From Ancylothrix sp. D3o (lineage in GTDB: Bacteria > Cyanobacteriota > Cyanobacteriia > Cyanobacteriales > Oscillatoriaceae), in NCBI RefSeq assembly GCF_025370775.1, contig NZ_JAMXEX010000005.1:329230-393229 (forward strand): a DNA stretch of 64,000 bases, read 5' to 3'. A model generated the notes under the pieces. That model made no database searches, was not told where the DNA came from, and was given only the letters and a program-made list of their open reading frames with translations. This document shows positions 26,298 through 35,339 of the stretch, in pieces. Position 1 is the stretch's first letter. The number at the start of each line of letters is the position of its first letter. The position numbers and the translations under genes were made by a program.

Positions 26298-28133
26298 ATG
26301 ATGATTAAATTCTCCCCATACCACTTATTGTCATTGACTGGTGCAAGTCTCCCCACCGGCACCATAACCCTAATCATGGCCGGCATTTTAAATACTACTC
26401 AACTGCCAACCAACGCCCAAACCCCACAACTCCTTTCACCACCGCCCAATTCCACCCCCTCTTTTAACCCTCCCGCCAGCGGAACGCGACAGGGTGGAGT
26501 TCCGCAGACAAGCGACTTATTCCGAACCTACCGATTAGGCCCAGGCGATCAAATATTCGTGCAAGTATTTCGCTATCCCGACCTTACCTTCAACGGCCAG
26601 ATTAACCCTGAAGGCAAAATCATCATGCCCTTAATTGGCAGTTTATCTGTCCAAGGATTAACCCTAGAACAAGCCCAAGAACTCATCCAAGTAAGACTGA
26701 GCCAATTTATCCGAGATCCGATTGTAACGCTTGCCCTCGCAGCCCAAAGACCCGTAAATATTGCCATCACAGGCGAAGTCGGCCAACCGGGGTTTTATGT
26801 TATCCCTACAAATATTCAACCTAGAATAGCCAGCGCCATAATATTAGCCGGTGGAGCAAACCCAACCGCAGACTTAAGATTTGTCCGAATTCGGCGAACC
26901 TTAAACGATGGAACAGTCCTAGAACGCAACTTTGATTTATTCACCCCCCTGCAAAGCGGCGGGGAACTGCCAAGCGAACGCCTTGAAGACGGCGACGTAA
27001 TAATTATCCCCAAACAAGACATCACCACAGCCCCCAGCTACAACCCCCAAATTATCAGCCAATCAAACCTAGCATCCAACCGGCCCATATCAGTCACCGT
27101 CGCCGGAGAAGTAGGCCGGCCAGGATTTTATCCCCTCCCTCCCCAGAGTGTGCGAGTGTTCGACGCCTTACAGATAGCCGGTGGACTCACAGCAGCCTCA
27201 GACTTAAGCAGCATCAAAATCCGACGTACCCTCTCAGATGGATCAGTAATCGAACAAACCCTAGACTTTTTGACACCCCTCACCACCGGCACCCTACCCC
27301 CCGCCTTTCGACTTTCCGAAGGCGACGTCATTTTTATCCCAAAACGCGAAATAAGCAGCGCCGGCGATGAAATCAGCGCGTTAATTGGCCGGTCAACCCT
27401 GGCATCCCAAACCGGCATCCAAGTCACTGTCACCGGCGAAATCGCCAAACCTGGATTTTATCCCCTACAAGCAAACGCCTCACGAGTATCCGACGTCTTA
27501 CTGCTGGCCGGTGGAATCACCCAAACCGCAGACTTGCGAGCCGTCCGTGTGCGAAGATCATTAGGAGAAGGCCGGTATAGCGAAGAAACCCTCGACTTAT
27601 TCACCCCCTTACAAAACTCCCAACCCCTACCCGACCTGCGTTTAGCCAATGGCGATGCCGTCATTGTCCCCAGACTCGAACCCGGAACCGATGCAGCCTA
27701 CGACCGACGATTAATAGCCCGCTCAACCCTCGCAAAACCCACCATCAACGTGCGAATTTTAAGTTACCCTAGTGGTGCAGCCGGTACCGTCAGCCTTCCC
27801 AACGGCAGCAGCTTTGCGGACGCACTCAACAACATCCCCCTAGATAGAGCCAACCTCCGCAGCATAGCCTTGATACGCTTTGATCCCGAACAAGGAAAAG
27901 CAGTCTCACAAGACCTAGACGGCAAAGAAGCACTATTGGGAGATCCCACCCAAAACCCCATGCTCCAAGACAACGACGTTATTGTAGTTGGTCGAAACCT
28001 AGTAGCAAGAATAAGCTACGCCCTCAACACCTTTACGCAACCATTTCGAGATATTCTCGGATTTTTGCTATTTTTTGAATCCCTCAGCAATAGCGCCACA
28101 AACCTCTTTGCCCCCCCCGGAACTAACCGCTAA
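26298..28133 (+). CDS. Outer-membrane polysaccharide export protein (Wza-like, SLBB)
   Basis: A 611-residue OPX protein. A signal-like segment lies at the N-terminus, then Poly_export (TYRLGPGDQIFVQVFRYPDL, GQINPEGKIIMPLIG, GLTLEQAQELIQVRL). Three clear SLBB units follow, each with TGEVGQPGFY-like motifs (about residues 150, 260, 370) and a fourth diverged copy (INVRILSYPSG near 485). The C-terminus (FGFLLFFESLSNS-type) is hydrophobic and could be the outer-membrane helix. OPX proteins form the secretion channel together with the co-polymerase encoded next. The repeats give strong DNA-level similarity between units. It is downstream of the exosortase pair on the same strand. Confidence 0.9.
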   Translation: MMIKFSPYHLLSLTGASLPTGTITLIMAGILNTTQLPTNAQTPQLLSPPPNSTPSFNPPASGTRQGGVPQTSDLFRTYRLGPGDQIFVQVFRYPDLTFNGQINPEGKIIMPLIGSLSVQGLTLEQAQELIQVRLSQFIRDPIVTLALAAQRPVNIAITGEVGQPGFYVIPTNIQPRIASAIILAGGANPTADLRFVRIRRTLNDGTVLERNFDLFTPLQSGGELPSERLEDGDVIIIPKQDITTAPSYNPQIISQSNLASNRPISVTVAGEVGRPGFYPLPPQSVRVFDALQIAGGLTAASDLSSIKIRRTLSDGSVIEQTLDFLTPLTTGTLPPAFRLSEGDVIFIPKREISSAGDEISALIGRSTLASQTGIQVTVTGEIAKPGFYPLQANASRVSDVLLLAGGITQTADLRAVRVRRSLGEGRYSEETLDLFTPLQNSQPLPDLRLANGDAVIVPRLEPGTDAAYDRRLIARSTLAKPTINVRILSYPSGAAGTVSLPNGSSFADALNNIPLDRANLRSIALIRFDPEQGKAVSQDLDGKEALLGDPTQNPMLQDNDVIVVGRNLVARISYALNTFTQPFRDILGFLLFFESLSNSATNLFAPPGTNR

Positions 28134-28189
28134 TTTAAAAAAATATTGTTAAACCTTTAACCTTCAAACCCCTATCCTTTTTCATCCCT

Positions 28190-28227
28190 CGTTTATCTGC
28201 GTTCATCTGCGTTTATCTGCGGTTTAT
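28190..28227. repeat. Dispersed atctgcgttcatctgcgg repeat
   Basis: gtttatctgc is repeated three times as 11-12-base units ending gcggttta. Further copies are at 55100-55133 (same orientation) and 23234-23290 (reverse). Confidence 0.7.
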
Positions 28228-28264
28228 ATAAAAACCCAACCCCAAACTAAAACCTAAAATCATT

Positions 28265-30469
28265 ATGGTTCTCCCTATTGTAAAAAAATATCTTATAGCA
28301 ATTGGCAAATATAAATGGTTAGGAGCAGGTGTTTTTGTCCTAGCCGTAGGGGCCGGTGGAGTTTTAGCAATTCAACCAGATCCCAAACCAAGTTTTACCG
28401 CCGAAGGCTTCCTCGCTTCTAATAAACCATTAGTCATATTTTCTAAAACAACATCCGAAGTGCAAGGACAAGCACCTCAAGTTAACCCAGATTTTTTGTT
28501 AGCGCCAGAAGTCATAAAAATAGTAGCTGATCAAACCAAAGAAGACCCAAATCAGCTAAGAAATGGCGCAAAAGTGATTATGCCCAAAGAAGGAACACCG
28601 CCCTTAATTCAGGTGCAATACCGGGCAGAAAATCCTGAAAAAGCAAAAACCATCGTCAGCGCTTTGCTCAATGCAATGGTGCAATATAGCAGCAAAATTA
28701 ACGAAACGCGAGTAGAAGCAACAATTGAGGAATTGCAAAAACGTTTGGTGCCGGTGGAAACAGAACTCAAAGAAGCACAGCAAAAACTCGAACAATATGA
28801 TCGCGTTGAAGGGGCTGTGCTGTCGGGCGCTCGAATTGGGGCGCTACCCACCGCCATTGCAACCGCACAAGAACAACAGCGACAACTGCAACTGAGTAGA
28901 TCGGGGTATGAGGCACAAATTCGCAGTATCTCCGAAAAACTGGGATTAACGCCCGAACAAGCTTATATAGCTCAGGCGCTTAGTGCTGATCCGATTTTGG
29001 CTTCTTTGCGGGCACAAATTCATCAAAATGAGGCCCAACTTGAAATTCTTTTGCAAGACTTACAGGAAGATCACCCCAAAATTGTAGAGTTGCGGCGGAA
29101 TTTGCAAGGTTTAGCAGAGTTGTTTGATCAAAGGGCTGCTGAGGTGGTGGGCGCAAATCGGGCGGCGGGTTTGTTGAATAATGGTGAGATTCGCTCCATT
29201 AGTAGTTTAGATCCGGCGCGGCAACAGTTGGCGAGTACGCTGGTTGGTTTACAGGCAGAACGAGATCGCGTCCAGCAGCAGTTGGAAGCAACTGGTCGCA
29301 CAGAACAGGAATTACGGGCGGAGTTTGCGACGCTTCCGAATAAGCAATTGGAACGAGAACGCTTGTTACAGCAGCTAACGATTAAGAAAACTCTTTATGA
29401 CAATATGCAGACTTTGCTCGCAGATGCCAGAACAGCCCAAGCCGAAGTTGTGAGTAGTGTGAATGTTTTGCCGCAACCGCCAAGGGTTTACCCAACCACA
29501 AAGCCGAATTTGCCTATGCCTTTGGTTTTGGTGGCTGGTGGTGTGGTGGGTTTGGTGGGCGGTGGGGTTTTGATATTTTTGGTGTCTTTGCTGGATGGGA
29601 AGTTATATACAGTGGAGGAGGTTCGCGCTTGGTTGCAAGATCGGGATCTGCCGGTTTTGGGGGTTTTACCTGCGGTGTGGTTGTTTGATTCTGATCCTGA
29701 GAATATGCCTTTGATGGTTGAACCTCATTCTCCTTATTTGGAGTTTTATGAGCGGTTGCGGACGGCTTTGCGTCGGGTGGCTGAGAAGCCGGTGAAAATT
29801 TTGTTGTTGACTTCGGCGGCTGCTTCTGAGGGCAAAACTTTTTGTGCTTATAATTTGGCCATTGCTTCGGCACGGGCCGGCAAACGTACTTTGCTTTTTG
29901 AGGCTGATTTGCGCCAACCTTCGCGGGCGCGATCTTTGAAGGTGGCGGTTGACCCTGAAAGTTCGCTGGAACCTTTGCGTTATTATGGTCAACCGCATCT
30001 TTGTATTCGGATGGTGCCTTTGATTGAAAATCTTTATTTGGTGCCTTCGCTTGCTGTGCGGAATGGGGGGGGCATTTGGGATTCTAGTGAGGTTGAGCGG
30101 TTGTTTAAGGAGGTGCGTGGGCGGTTTGATTTGGTGGTGGTGGATGCACCGGCTTTGAGTACCGGCACAGAGGCGCTTTTGTTGGAGCCGCTTTGTGATG
30201 GGATGGCTATTGTGACTCGTCCGCTTGTTTCGGAAGGGGGGATGTTGACGGAGTTTGTTGAGCCTTTGATTGATGCGGAGGATGTCCGTCTTTTGGGTTC
30301 GATTATTAATGGGGTTGATATTCCGGTGGCGCTTTATAGTCCTTCTGTGGAAACAGAAAAGCCGGTTGTGGATCTCAGGGAAGAAAGCCGGCGCATTTCG
30401 GGAATTTCTGCTGAGAAAAAACGTCAATTTCCTCAACCGGGTGAGGTGCCAAGCAGTGGCCGGTTTTAG
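28265..30469 (+). CDS. Polysaccharide co-polymerase with BY-kinase-like ATPase (Wzc/GumC)
   Basis: A 734-residue protein with the Wzc layout: membrane helix at about 17-37, a long periplasmic coiled-coil region (VETELKEAQQKLEQYD, DRVQQQLEATGRTEQELR), a second helix near 415-440 (VLVAGGVVGLVGGGVLIFLVS), then a cytoplasmic P-loop domain. Walker A is TSAAASEGKTFCAYNLA, Walker A' LLFEADLRQPSR (Glu where Asp is usual) and Walker B FDLVVVDAPAL. The C-terminus is Ser/Arg-rich and has no tyrosine cluster, so autokinase activity is doubtful. It follows the OPX gene and completes the export machine. The base composition of the coding strand changes from A/C-rich to G/T-rich near 29,000. Confidence 0.9.
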   Translation: MVLPIVKKYLIAIGKYKWLGAGVFVLAVGAGGVLAIQPDPKPSFTAEGFLASNKPLVIFSKTTSEVQGQAPQVNPDFLLAPEVIKIVADQTKEDPNQLRNGAKVIMPKEGTPPLIQVQYRAENPEKAKTIVSALLNAMVQYSSKINETRVEATIEELQKRLVPVETELKEAQQKLEQYDRVEGAVLSGARIGALPTAIATAQEQQRQLQLSRSGYEAQIRSISEKLGLTPEQAYIAQALSADPILASLRAQIHQNEAQLEILLQDLQEDHPKIVELRRNLQGLAELFDQRAAEVVGANRAAGLLNNGEIRSISSLDPARQQLASTLVGLQAERDRVQQQLEATGRTEQELRAEFATLPNKQLERERLLQQLTIKKTLYDNMQTLLADARTAQAEVVSSVNVLPQPPRVYPTTKPNLPMPLVLVAGGVVGLVGGGVLIFLVSLLDGKLYTVEEVRAWLQDRDLPVLGVLPAVWLFDSDPENMPLMVEPHSPYLEFYERLRTALRRVAEKPVKILLLTSAAASEGKTFCAYNLAIASARAGKRTLLFEADLRQPSRARSLKVAVDPESSLEPLRYYGQPHLCIRMVPLIENLYLVPSLAVRNGGGIWDSSEVERLFKEVRGRFDLVVVDAPALSTGTEALLLEPLCDGMAIVTRPLVSEGGMLTEFVEPLIDAEDVRLLGSIINGVDIPVALYSPSVETEKPVVDLREESRRISGISAEKKRQFPQPGEVPSSGRF

Positions 30470-30529
30470 AAATTTGGGAGGGGACAAGCGGGCAGAGCTT
30501 TTGAGTTTGTCTGCTTTTCCGCTTGTGCT

Positions 30530-31237
30530 TCAATACTCTTCTGAGGGGTTGCTTAAGAGTCCGAAGAGTGGGCCGAGGATGGCTCCGAAGATAAAGCCGC
30601 CGGCATGAGCCCAATAAGCAACTCCGCCTTGCATTCCCATGTCAACGGGTGAGTTGAGGCTGGCAAGTCCGTTAAAGGCTTGTTGTACAAACCAAAAGCC
30701 CAGGAAAAAGTAGGCCGGTACTCGCACGATGTTTGTGAAAAATCCCAGGGGTATTAAGGTGACAATTTCTGCTTGGGGATATCGCAAAATGTAGGCTCCC
30801 ATGACGCCGGCTATGGCGCCGGAGGCTCCCAGGGAGGGGATGGTTGAACCTTGGGCAAATAGCCATTGGCTGAGGGCTGCTAGTACGCCGCAGGTGATAT
30901 AAAAAATTAAGTATTTGATGTGTCCAAGTCGCTCTTCTACGTTGTTGCCAAATATCCACAGAAATAACATATTGCCGGCAATGTGCAAAAATCCTCCGTG
31001 TAAAAATTGCGAGCTAATAAGGGTTATCCATTCGGGTACGGGGGATGTGGGTATGATTGCGCCTTCTAGGGTGAGAGAAAGTTCTCTGGGAACTACTGCC
31101 CAGCTACGGAAAAAGGCATCTAACTGTGGCGGTAGTAGGGTTATTTCATACAGAAATACTACGATGTTGGCGGCTATTAACCCGTAGGTTACATACGGGG
31201 TGATGCGTACTGGGTTGTCATCGCGTAAAGGTACCAC
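30530..31237 (-). CDS. Rhomboid-family intramembrane serine protease
   Basis: A 235-residue membrane protein with about six helices. The catalytic Ser is in SLGASGAIAGVMGAY (about residue 130) and the catalytic His in AYWAHAGGFIFGAILG near the C-terminus. The N-terminus starts MVPLRDDNPVRITPYVTYG, as is usual for cyanobacterial members, and the HGGFLHIAGNMLFLWIFGNN stretch is the conserved second helix. Substrates unknown. The gene faces the co-polymerase convergently with a 60-base gap. Confidence 0.93.
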   Translation of the reverse strand: MVPLRDDNPVRITPYVTYGLIAANIVVFLYEITLLPPQLDAFFRSWAVVPRELSLTLEGAIIPTSPVPEWITLISSQFLHGGFLHIAGNMLFLWIFGNNVEERLGHIKYLIFYITCGVLAALSQWLFAQGSTIPSLGASGAIAGVMGAYILRYPQAEIVTLIPLGFFTNIVRVPAYFFLGFWFVQQAFNGLASLNSPVDMGMQGGVAYWAHAGGFIFGAILGPLFGLLSNPSEEY

Positions 31238-31891
31238 TGGCGTTTTTCCTCGCTTTTATAAATTTGCTTTCACGATAGTCTATTCCCCGCAATAGAGGGT
31301 TCTACCAAGGGAGAGATTATTGATTTTGAGATTTGAGATGTGGTGTTTTTGATTTTTAAAGTTTTGGGAAAAACGTTAAATAATGAATGGAAATATCTTT
31401 TTATGTCCCTAAAATTATATTTATTTAAAAAAGTGAATAAATGGTTAGATGGGGAAAGTTGGCTTGTGTAGGCTTGGAAAATGTAAATAAGGTTAAATTT
31501 TAATTTCTCAAATTAAAGGTTTTGAACTGTTAGATTTTTTTCGTAAACAAGTTGAAAATTTGAGAGCTATCTATTAAGAATTGGTGAGCGAGGTATGCCA
31601 ATTTCTGGGAGGGTGGCACGGATGAGAAACTTTTGGGGGTGGGGGAGGAGTGAAATTCTTCGGGGTGGGCCAATTCCATTCAAAACAAGGATATTACTTC
31701 TACCAAGCTAAATATTATAAAAAATAGATAGGAAATTTAAAATTAATTAGTTTTAACAATATCTTTCTTAAGAGGGATAATTTTTTTGTGGGATTGACGG
31801 TGAGGGGTGAAACAGCTATGTTGACAGCAAGAAAAAACTAAGGTTTACCCTTAGTGAATAGAGAAAGAGTCATTTCCGGTGGGGTGCATTT
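31238..31891. other. Long AT-rich intergenic region
   Basis: These 654 bases lie between the divergent rhomboid and AAA ATPase genes. No supported gene. A 38-codon frame at about 31594 (MPISGRVARMRNFWG) is unlikely. A TTGACA at about 31819 and a small hairpin (ctaagg/ccttag) at about 31838 precede the ATPase gene; these could be promoter elements. Confidence 0.45.
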
Positions 31892-34474
31892 ATGGTTGAC
31901 AATTATCAAGTAGGCGGCTACTTACCCTTTGAGGCGCAGACTTATGTACGCCGTCAAGCAGATTTTGATCTGTATGAGGGTTTAAAAAAGGGTGAGTTTT
32001 GTTATGTGTTGAATTCCCCACAAATGGGTAAATCAAGTTTGCGGGTGCAAACGATGCGCCGGTTGCAAGGTTTTGGGATTGCTTGTGCTGCGGTTGATTT
32101 AAGTAAATTTTGCTCACCTAATCTTACTCCTGAACAGTGGTATGCAGGCGTGGTGAGAAGTTTGTGGGTGAGTTTTAATTTAGAGGAGAAGGTGAATTTA
32201 CGCGCTTGGTGGGCAAAGCGAGTTTGTGCAACGCCGGTGGAACGGTTTACAGAATTTTTGGAGCAAGTAGTTTTAAGGGAAGTTCCTAAAAATATTGTGA
32301 TTTTTTTCGATGAAATTGAGAGTGTTTTGAGTCTTAATTTCCGTGTTGATGATTTTTTTGCGGCGCTGCGGCGTTGTTATGATAATCGGGCTGATTATCC
32401 AGATTATAATCGGTTGACTTTTGCGGTGATGGGTGTGGCGACTTCAAGACAATTAATTGAAGATAAAATTCGCTCACCTTTTGAGATTGGCCGGTCTATT
32501 GATTTAATTGGGTTGCAAATTTATCAAAGTTATTGTTTAGCCAAAGGTTTTTCTAAGAATTCTGCTAAACCGTTGACGGTGCTTGAAAAAGTTATGGAAT
32601 GGACGGGGGGGCAGCCGTTTTTGACGCAGAAGCTTTGTAAGTTGGTGGTTAATTCGGGGGTGTTTATTGGGGCTGGTAAGGAGTCAGAATTTATTGCGAA
32701 GTTGGTAAAAACTTCTATTGTAGAAAGCTGGGAAAAGCAAGACAAGTCCGAACATTTTAAATCGATTTGTGATTACATTAAAGGCAGTGAAAAGTCTACG
32801 CGATTGCTGATGCTTTATCAAAAGATATTGATAGAGGGGGCTATTGTTGATGATTTGAGTGGGGAAGAAGAAGGGTTATTGATGGCGGGTTTGGCGGTAA
32901 AAAAAGAGGGAAATTTACGGATTTTTAACCGTACTTATCGAGAAATTTTTAACTTAAACTGGATAGAAAGTGAGTTAGAAAAAACTTGCCCTTATTACCC
33001 GGCAATGGAAGCTTGGTTTGCTTCGGGTTGTCAAGATGAATCATGCTTGCTGGCGGGTGAAGGTTTAAATAAGGCTTTGGCTTGGGCGAACGATAAAAAT
33101 TTAAGCAACCGACATTTACAGTTTTTAGAGGAAAGTAAAATTAAATCTCAAATTTCAAGTCAAGTTGCGGATAAATTTAAGGCACGTTCTCAAGTTTTGG
33201 CCAAAGAACGTTTGGCGGTTGATAAGGATGAACACCTTATTTACAATCATTTAATTTACTGGGGTGATAAAGAACCGCCAGCGCAATTAGTTGAGCGTTG
33301 TAATCAGTTGTTTGTCGAAGTTGCCGGTTATCCCGATCCTCAAGTTTTAGCAGCGCTAGAGCGAATTGTTGGGGCAAATCCAAGTTATGAGCAATTTAGA
33401 TATTTTCTGAATCGTTGTTGTCATATTTTAATTAACCGCTGGCAAACTCATTCGCGCACACATGGGGCAATTGCTGATTTAGTGAAAGTGTTTGAAAAGG
33501 TGCCGGTGCAGTCTGTGCAAAAAGTTGCTGGTTCGGGTTTATATCTGCGCTTGCAAGAATTGATTGAGGATTTTAAAAAAAGTGAAGAGTATTTGACTTT
33601 GAAACGGTTGGTGAGAGCGGTTTCTGAACACGCACCGAGTCAGGTAAAACCAGGAGTGAAACCGGCTTTGGGTCAATTAATTTGCCGGTATCCTTATTTA
33701 TATACCCATTGTTTGTTGGCTCCCGAAAGTTCTTATGAACACGCTTCAACAATTCGGCAGATTTCTATTCAACGTCAATGGGAATATGAGGTTAATTTAT
33801 CTCAATATGCAACTTATTTGATGCGGCGGACGCAAATGGTAAGTAAATTAGGAGTATCTGCTTGTAAGTTCCCGGCGCCGGTGCAAAATCCGACTTTGCT
33901 GACAGATCAGGAGTTGTTTTTTGCGCTGAGGCAATTTGTGGGGAAGGTGGAAGGATCTTATAGTTATCGAGATTTGGCGCAGGTGTTTTTAACTCATACG
34001 AGTGAAACAAAATCTTACCGGGGATTTAAAGCGGATTTGTATGAGTATATTATTGCTTCTGTTGAGCCGGAATATGGCAGGCGTCAGTTTAATGGACGTT
34101 TATATAAGCATTTGATGAAAGATACTTTTCCTGAATGTGATGGCCACCGTTTAACGGATTTTTTGATTATGCGGACTTGTAGCCAGTTGTTTAATTTTTT
34201 GGTGGTGGCAAATCCTCAGTCTCCAAATCATTATATTTTTATTGATTTGATTGCAAATTTGGGGCCGATCCGCACGATTGGTCTTTTGCTGAAGATTGTT
34301 TTGCTGTCGCGGAAGGTGAAGTTTTATCTGGAAAAGCGGTTTTCGATTTTATTTAACCATTATGAGGGGTTGCAGGTGGGTGAAATTTTGTGGTTGGTGA
34401 AGTCTTTGGAAAATTTGAATGTGGCGTTTGGGGTAAATTTTGGAGAGGTGGATGTTTGTTTGTTTAAAGTTTAG
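31892..34474 (+). CDS. AAA_35-type ATPase with uncharacterised C-terminal domain
   Basis: An 860-residue protein. Residues 1 to about 380 are the cyanobacterial AAA_35 module: Walker A in LNSPQMGKSSLRVQTMRRL, TRR-like helix, Walker B IVIFFDEIESVLSL, sensor-type SRQLIEDKIRSPFEIG, and GGQPFLTQKLCKLVV. This module is normally fused to WD40, TPR, CHAT or caspase-like domains and is grouped with signalling and conflict STAND-type systems. Here the remaining about 470 residues (from LIYNHLIYWGDKEPPAQL through FRYFLNRCCHILINRW to the C-terminus) are a different all-helical region that I know only as a conserved cyanobacterial protein of unknown function. No neighbour in the same orientation. Confidence 0.8.
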   Translation: MVDNYQVGGYLPFEAQTYVRRQADFDLYEGLKKGEFCYVLNSPQMGKSSLRVQTMRRLQGFGIACAAVDLSKFCSPNLTPEQWYAGVVRSLWVSFNLEEKVNLRAWWAKRVCATPVERFTEFLEQVVLREVPKNIVIFFDEIESVLSLNFRVDDFFAALRRCYDNRADYPDYNRLTFAVMGVATSRQLIEDKIRSPFEIGRSIDLIGLQIYQSYCLAKGFSKNSAKPLTVLEKVMEWTGGQPFLTQKLCKLVVNSGVFIGAGKESEFIAKLVKTSIVESWEKQDKSEHFKSICDYIKGSEKSTRLLMLYQKILIEGAIVDDLSGEEEGLLMAGLAVKKEGNLRIFNRTYREIFNLNWIESELEKTCPYYPAMEAWFASGCQDESCLLAGEGLNKALAWANDKNLSNRHLQFLEESKIKSQISSQVADKFKARSQVLAKERLAVDKDEHLIYNHLIYWGDKEPPAQLVERCNQLFVEVAGYPDPQVLAALERIVGANPSYEQFRYFLNRCCHILINRWQTHSRTHGAIADLVKVFEKVPVQSVQKVAGSGLYLRLQELIEDFKKSEEYLTLKRLVRAVSEHAPSQVKPGVKPALGQLICRYPYLYTHCLLAPESSYEHASTIRQISIQRQWEYEVNLSQYATYLMRRTQMVSKLGVSACKFPAPVQNPTLLTDQELFFALRQFVGKVEGSYSYRDLAQVFLTHTSETKSYRGFKADLYEYIIASVEPEYGRRQFNGRLYKHLMKDTFPECDGHRLTDFLIMRTCSQLFNFLVVANPQSPNHYIFIDLIANLGPIRTIGLLLKIVLLSRKVKFYLEKRFSILFNHYEGLQVGEILWLVKSLENLNVAFGVNFGEVDVCLFKV

Positions 34475-34507
34475 GTTTTTTTTGAATAATTGGTAATTAA
34501 AAAATCG

Positions 34508-34541
34508 GGTGTGGAAGCGGTGGAGATACCGGCTCCACACC
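34508..34541. terminator. Hairpin between convergent ATPase and secreted-protein genes
   Basis: The 8-base stem ggtgtgga facing tccacacc, extended by agcgg/ccggc, lies in the 95-base gap between two convergent genes. The downstream tract is AT-rich but not a clean T-run. Confidence 0.5.
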
Positions 34542-34569
34542 AGACCTAATTATTGTTTACCGTGAATGA

Positions 34570-35172
34570 TTATTGATTGAAACTCATTATTTCGGTGTTG
34601 GGTGGTAGGGTGGGGGTATCGGAAATTTTTTCAAAATTTGTTGCTGTTTCTTTTAGTTCTGTTGGTCGGGGTTGCCCTGGGTTTGTGCCTTCGAGTTGGA
34701 GGCGCATTTTTCCTTCGGTGGTGAAGTCAAATACGGTTAAAACGGTTTGTGTGGTGTCTAGTTTGACATCAAGGTGCATGGGTTTGGGGGTACTGTCGAT
34801 TTTGTACCCCATTTCAATAGCGCGGGAGGGTTCATCTGCTTTCGGCGGTGGCATGATGTAGAGTTTTCCGTCTGGGGTGAAAATGAACATTAGCAGGGGT
34901 GCACCGGCGGGATCTTTTGCCAGCCATTGTCCGTAGAGTCTCTCGACGACTGGGTTGGCTGGGGCGTTTGGTTGGGTTTGGGCCGGTGTTGCTGGGGCCG
35001 GTGTTGCTGGGGCCGGTGTTGCTGGGGCCGGTGTTGCTGGGGCCGGTGTTTGGGCGAAGACGGAGGGTGCAAGGGGGCTCAGGAGTCCCAGACACAGGGT
35101 TGAGGCGAATATTTGACCGGCCCGTTTGATGTGTTGTTGGCCTCTGGGCCGGTTTGTGACGGTGTAATCCAT
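34570..35172 (-). CDS. Secreted protein with Pro-Ala repeat linker
   Basis: A 200-residue exported protein. A long basic n-region (MDYTVTNRPRGQQHIKR) is followed by the signal core ASTLCLGLLSPLAPSVFAQ. Next is a TPAPA repeat of about five units, encoded by a 15-base tandem repeat, then a globular domain of about 120 residues (ERLYGQWLAKDPAGAPLLMFIFTPDGKLYIM, DVKLDTTQTVLTVFDF) that looks like a small lipocalin-like or beta-sandwich domain. I do not recognise the family. Its repeat number is probably variable between strains. Confidence 0.72.
   Translation of the reverse strand: MDYTVTNRPRGQQHIKRAGQIFASTLCLGLLSPLAPSVFAQTPAPATPAPATPAPATPAPATPAQTQPNAPANPVVERLYGQWLAKDPAGAPLLMFIFTPDGKLYIMPPPKADEPSRAIEMGYKIDSTPKPMHLDVKLDTTQTVLTVFDFTTEGKMRLQLEGTNPGQPRPTELKETATNFEKISDTPTLPPNTEIMSFNQ
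34981..35050. repeat. 15-base tandem repeat coding for TPAPA
   Basis: Four exact copies of ggccggtgttgctgg (34981-35040) and a partial fifth. The copies are identical, which suggests recent slippage, and sit in frame in the linker of the secreted protein. Confidence 0.9.
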
Positions 35173-35271
35173 TTGATTTGCTTAGGAAATTTCAATGATC
35201 TTAGCTGATCATAAGATCGGAACCTGGGGGACAGAAGTTCTCCCCCTAAGAAGAAATGGGAAATGAAAAAT

Positions 35272-35313
35272 CTCTCCCCCTAACTGCCTCGCGGCTGGCG
35301 GGCAGGGGGAGAG
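35272..35313 (-). terminator. Rho-independent terminator after gdhA
   Basis: Stem ctctccccct facing aggggggagag-type arm (35304-35313), with GC-rich inner part. On the minus strand it is followed by ATTTTTC, as expected for termination just after the glutamate dehydrogenase stop codon. Confidence 0.6.
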
Positions 35314-35339
35314 AAGAAGAATAAGAAGAATTGGAAAAA

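Noticed and set aside
29514..30487. Minus-strand open frames of up to 273 residues inside the co-polymerase gene
   Set aside because: Skewed composition (Pro, Arg, His and Gln rich) on the antisense of a clear Wzc-like gene; no family match.
31594..31710. 38-codon frame beginning MPISGRVARM
   Set aside because: No ribosome binding site and no recognisable pattern; likely chance.
34981..35050. Possible CRISPR or minisatellite regulatory element
   Set aside because: 15-base in-frame coding repeat with no spacers.
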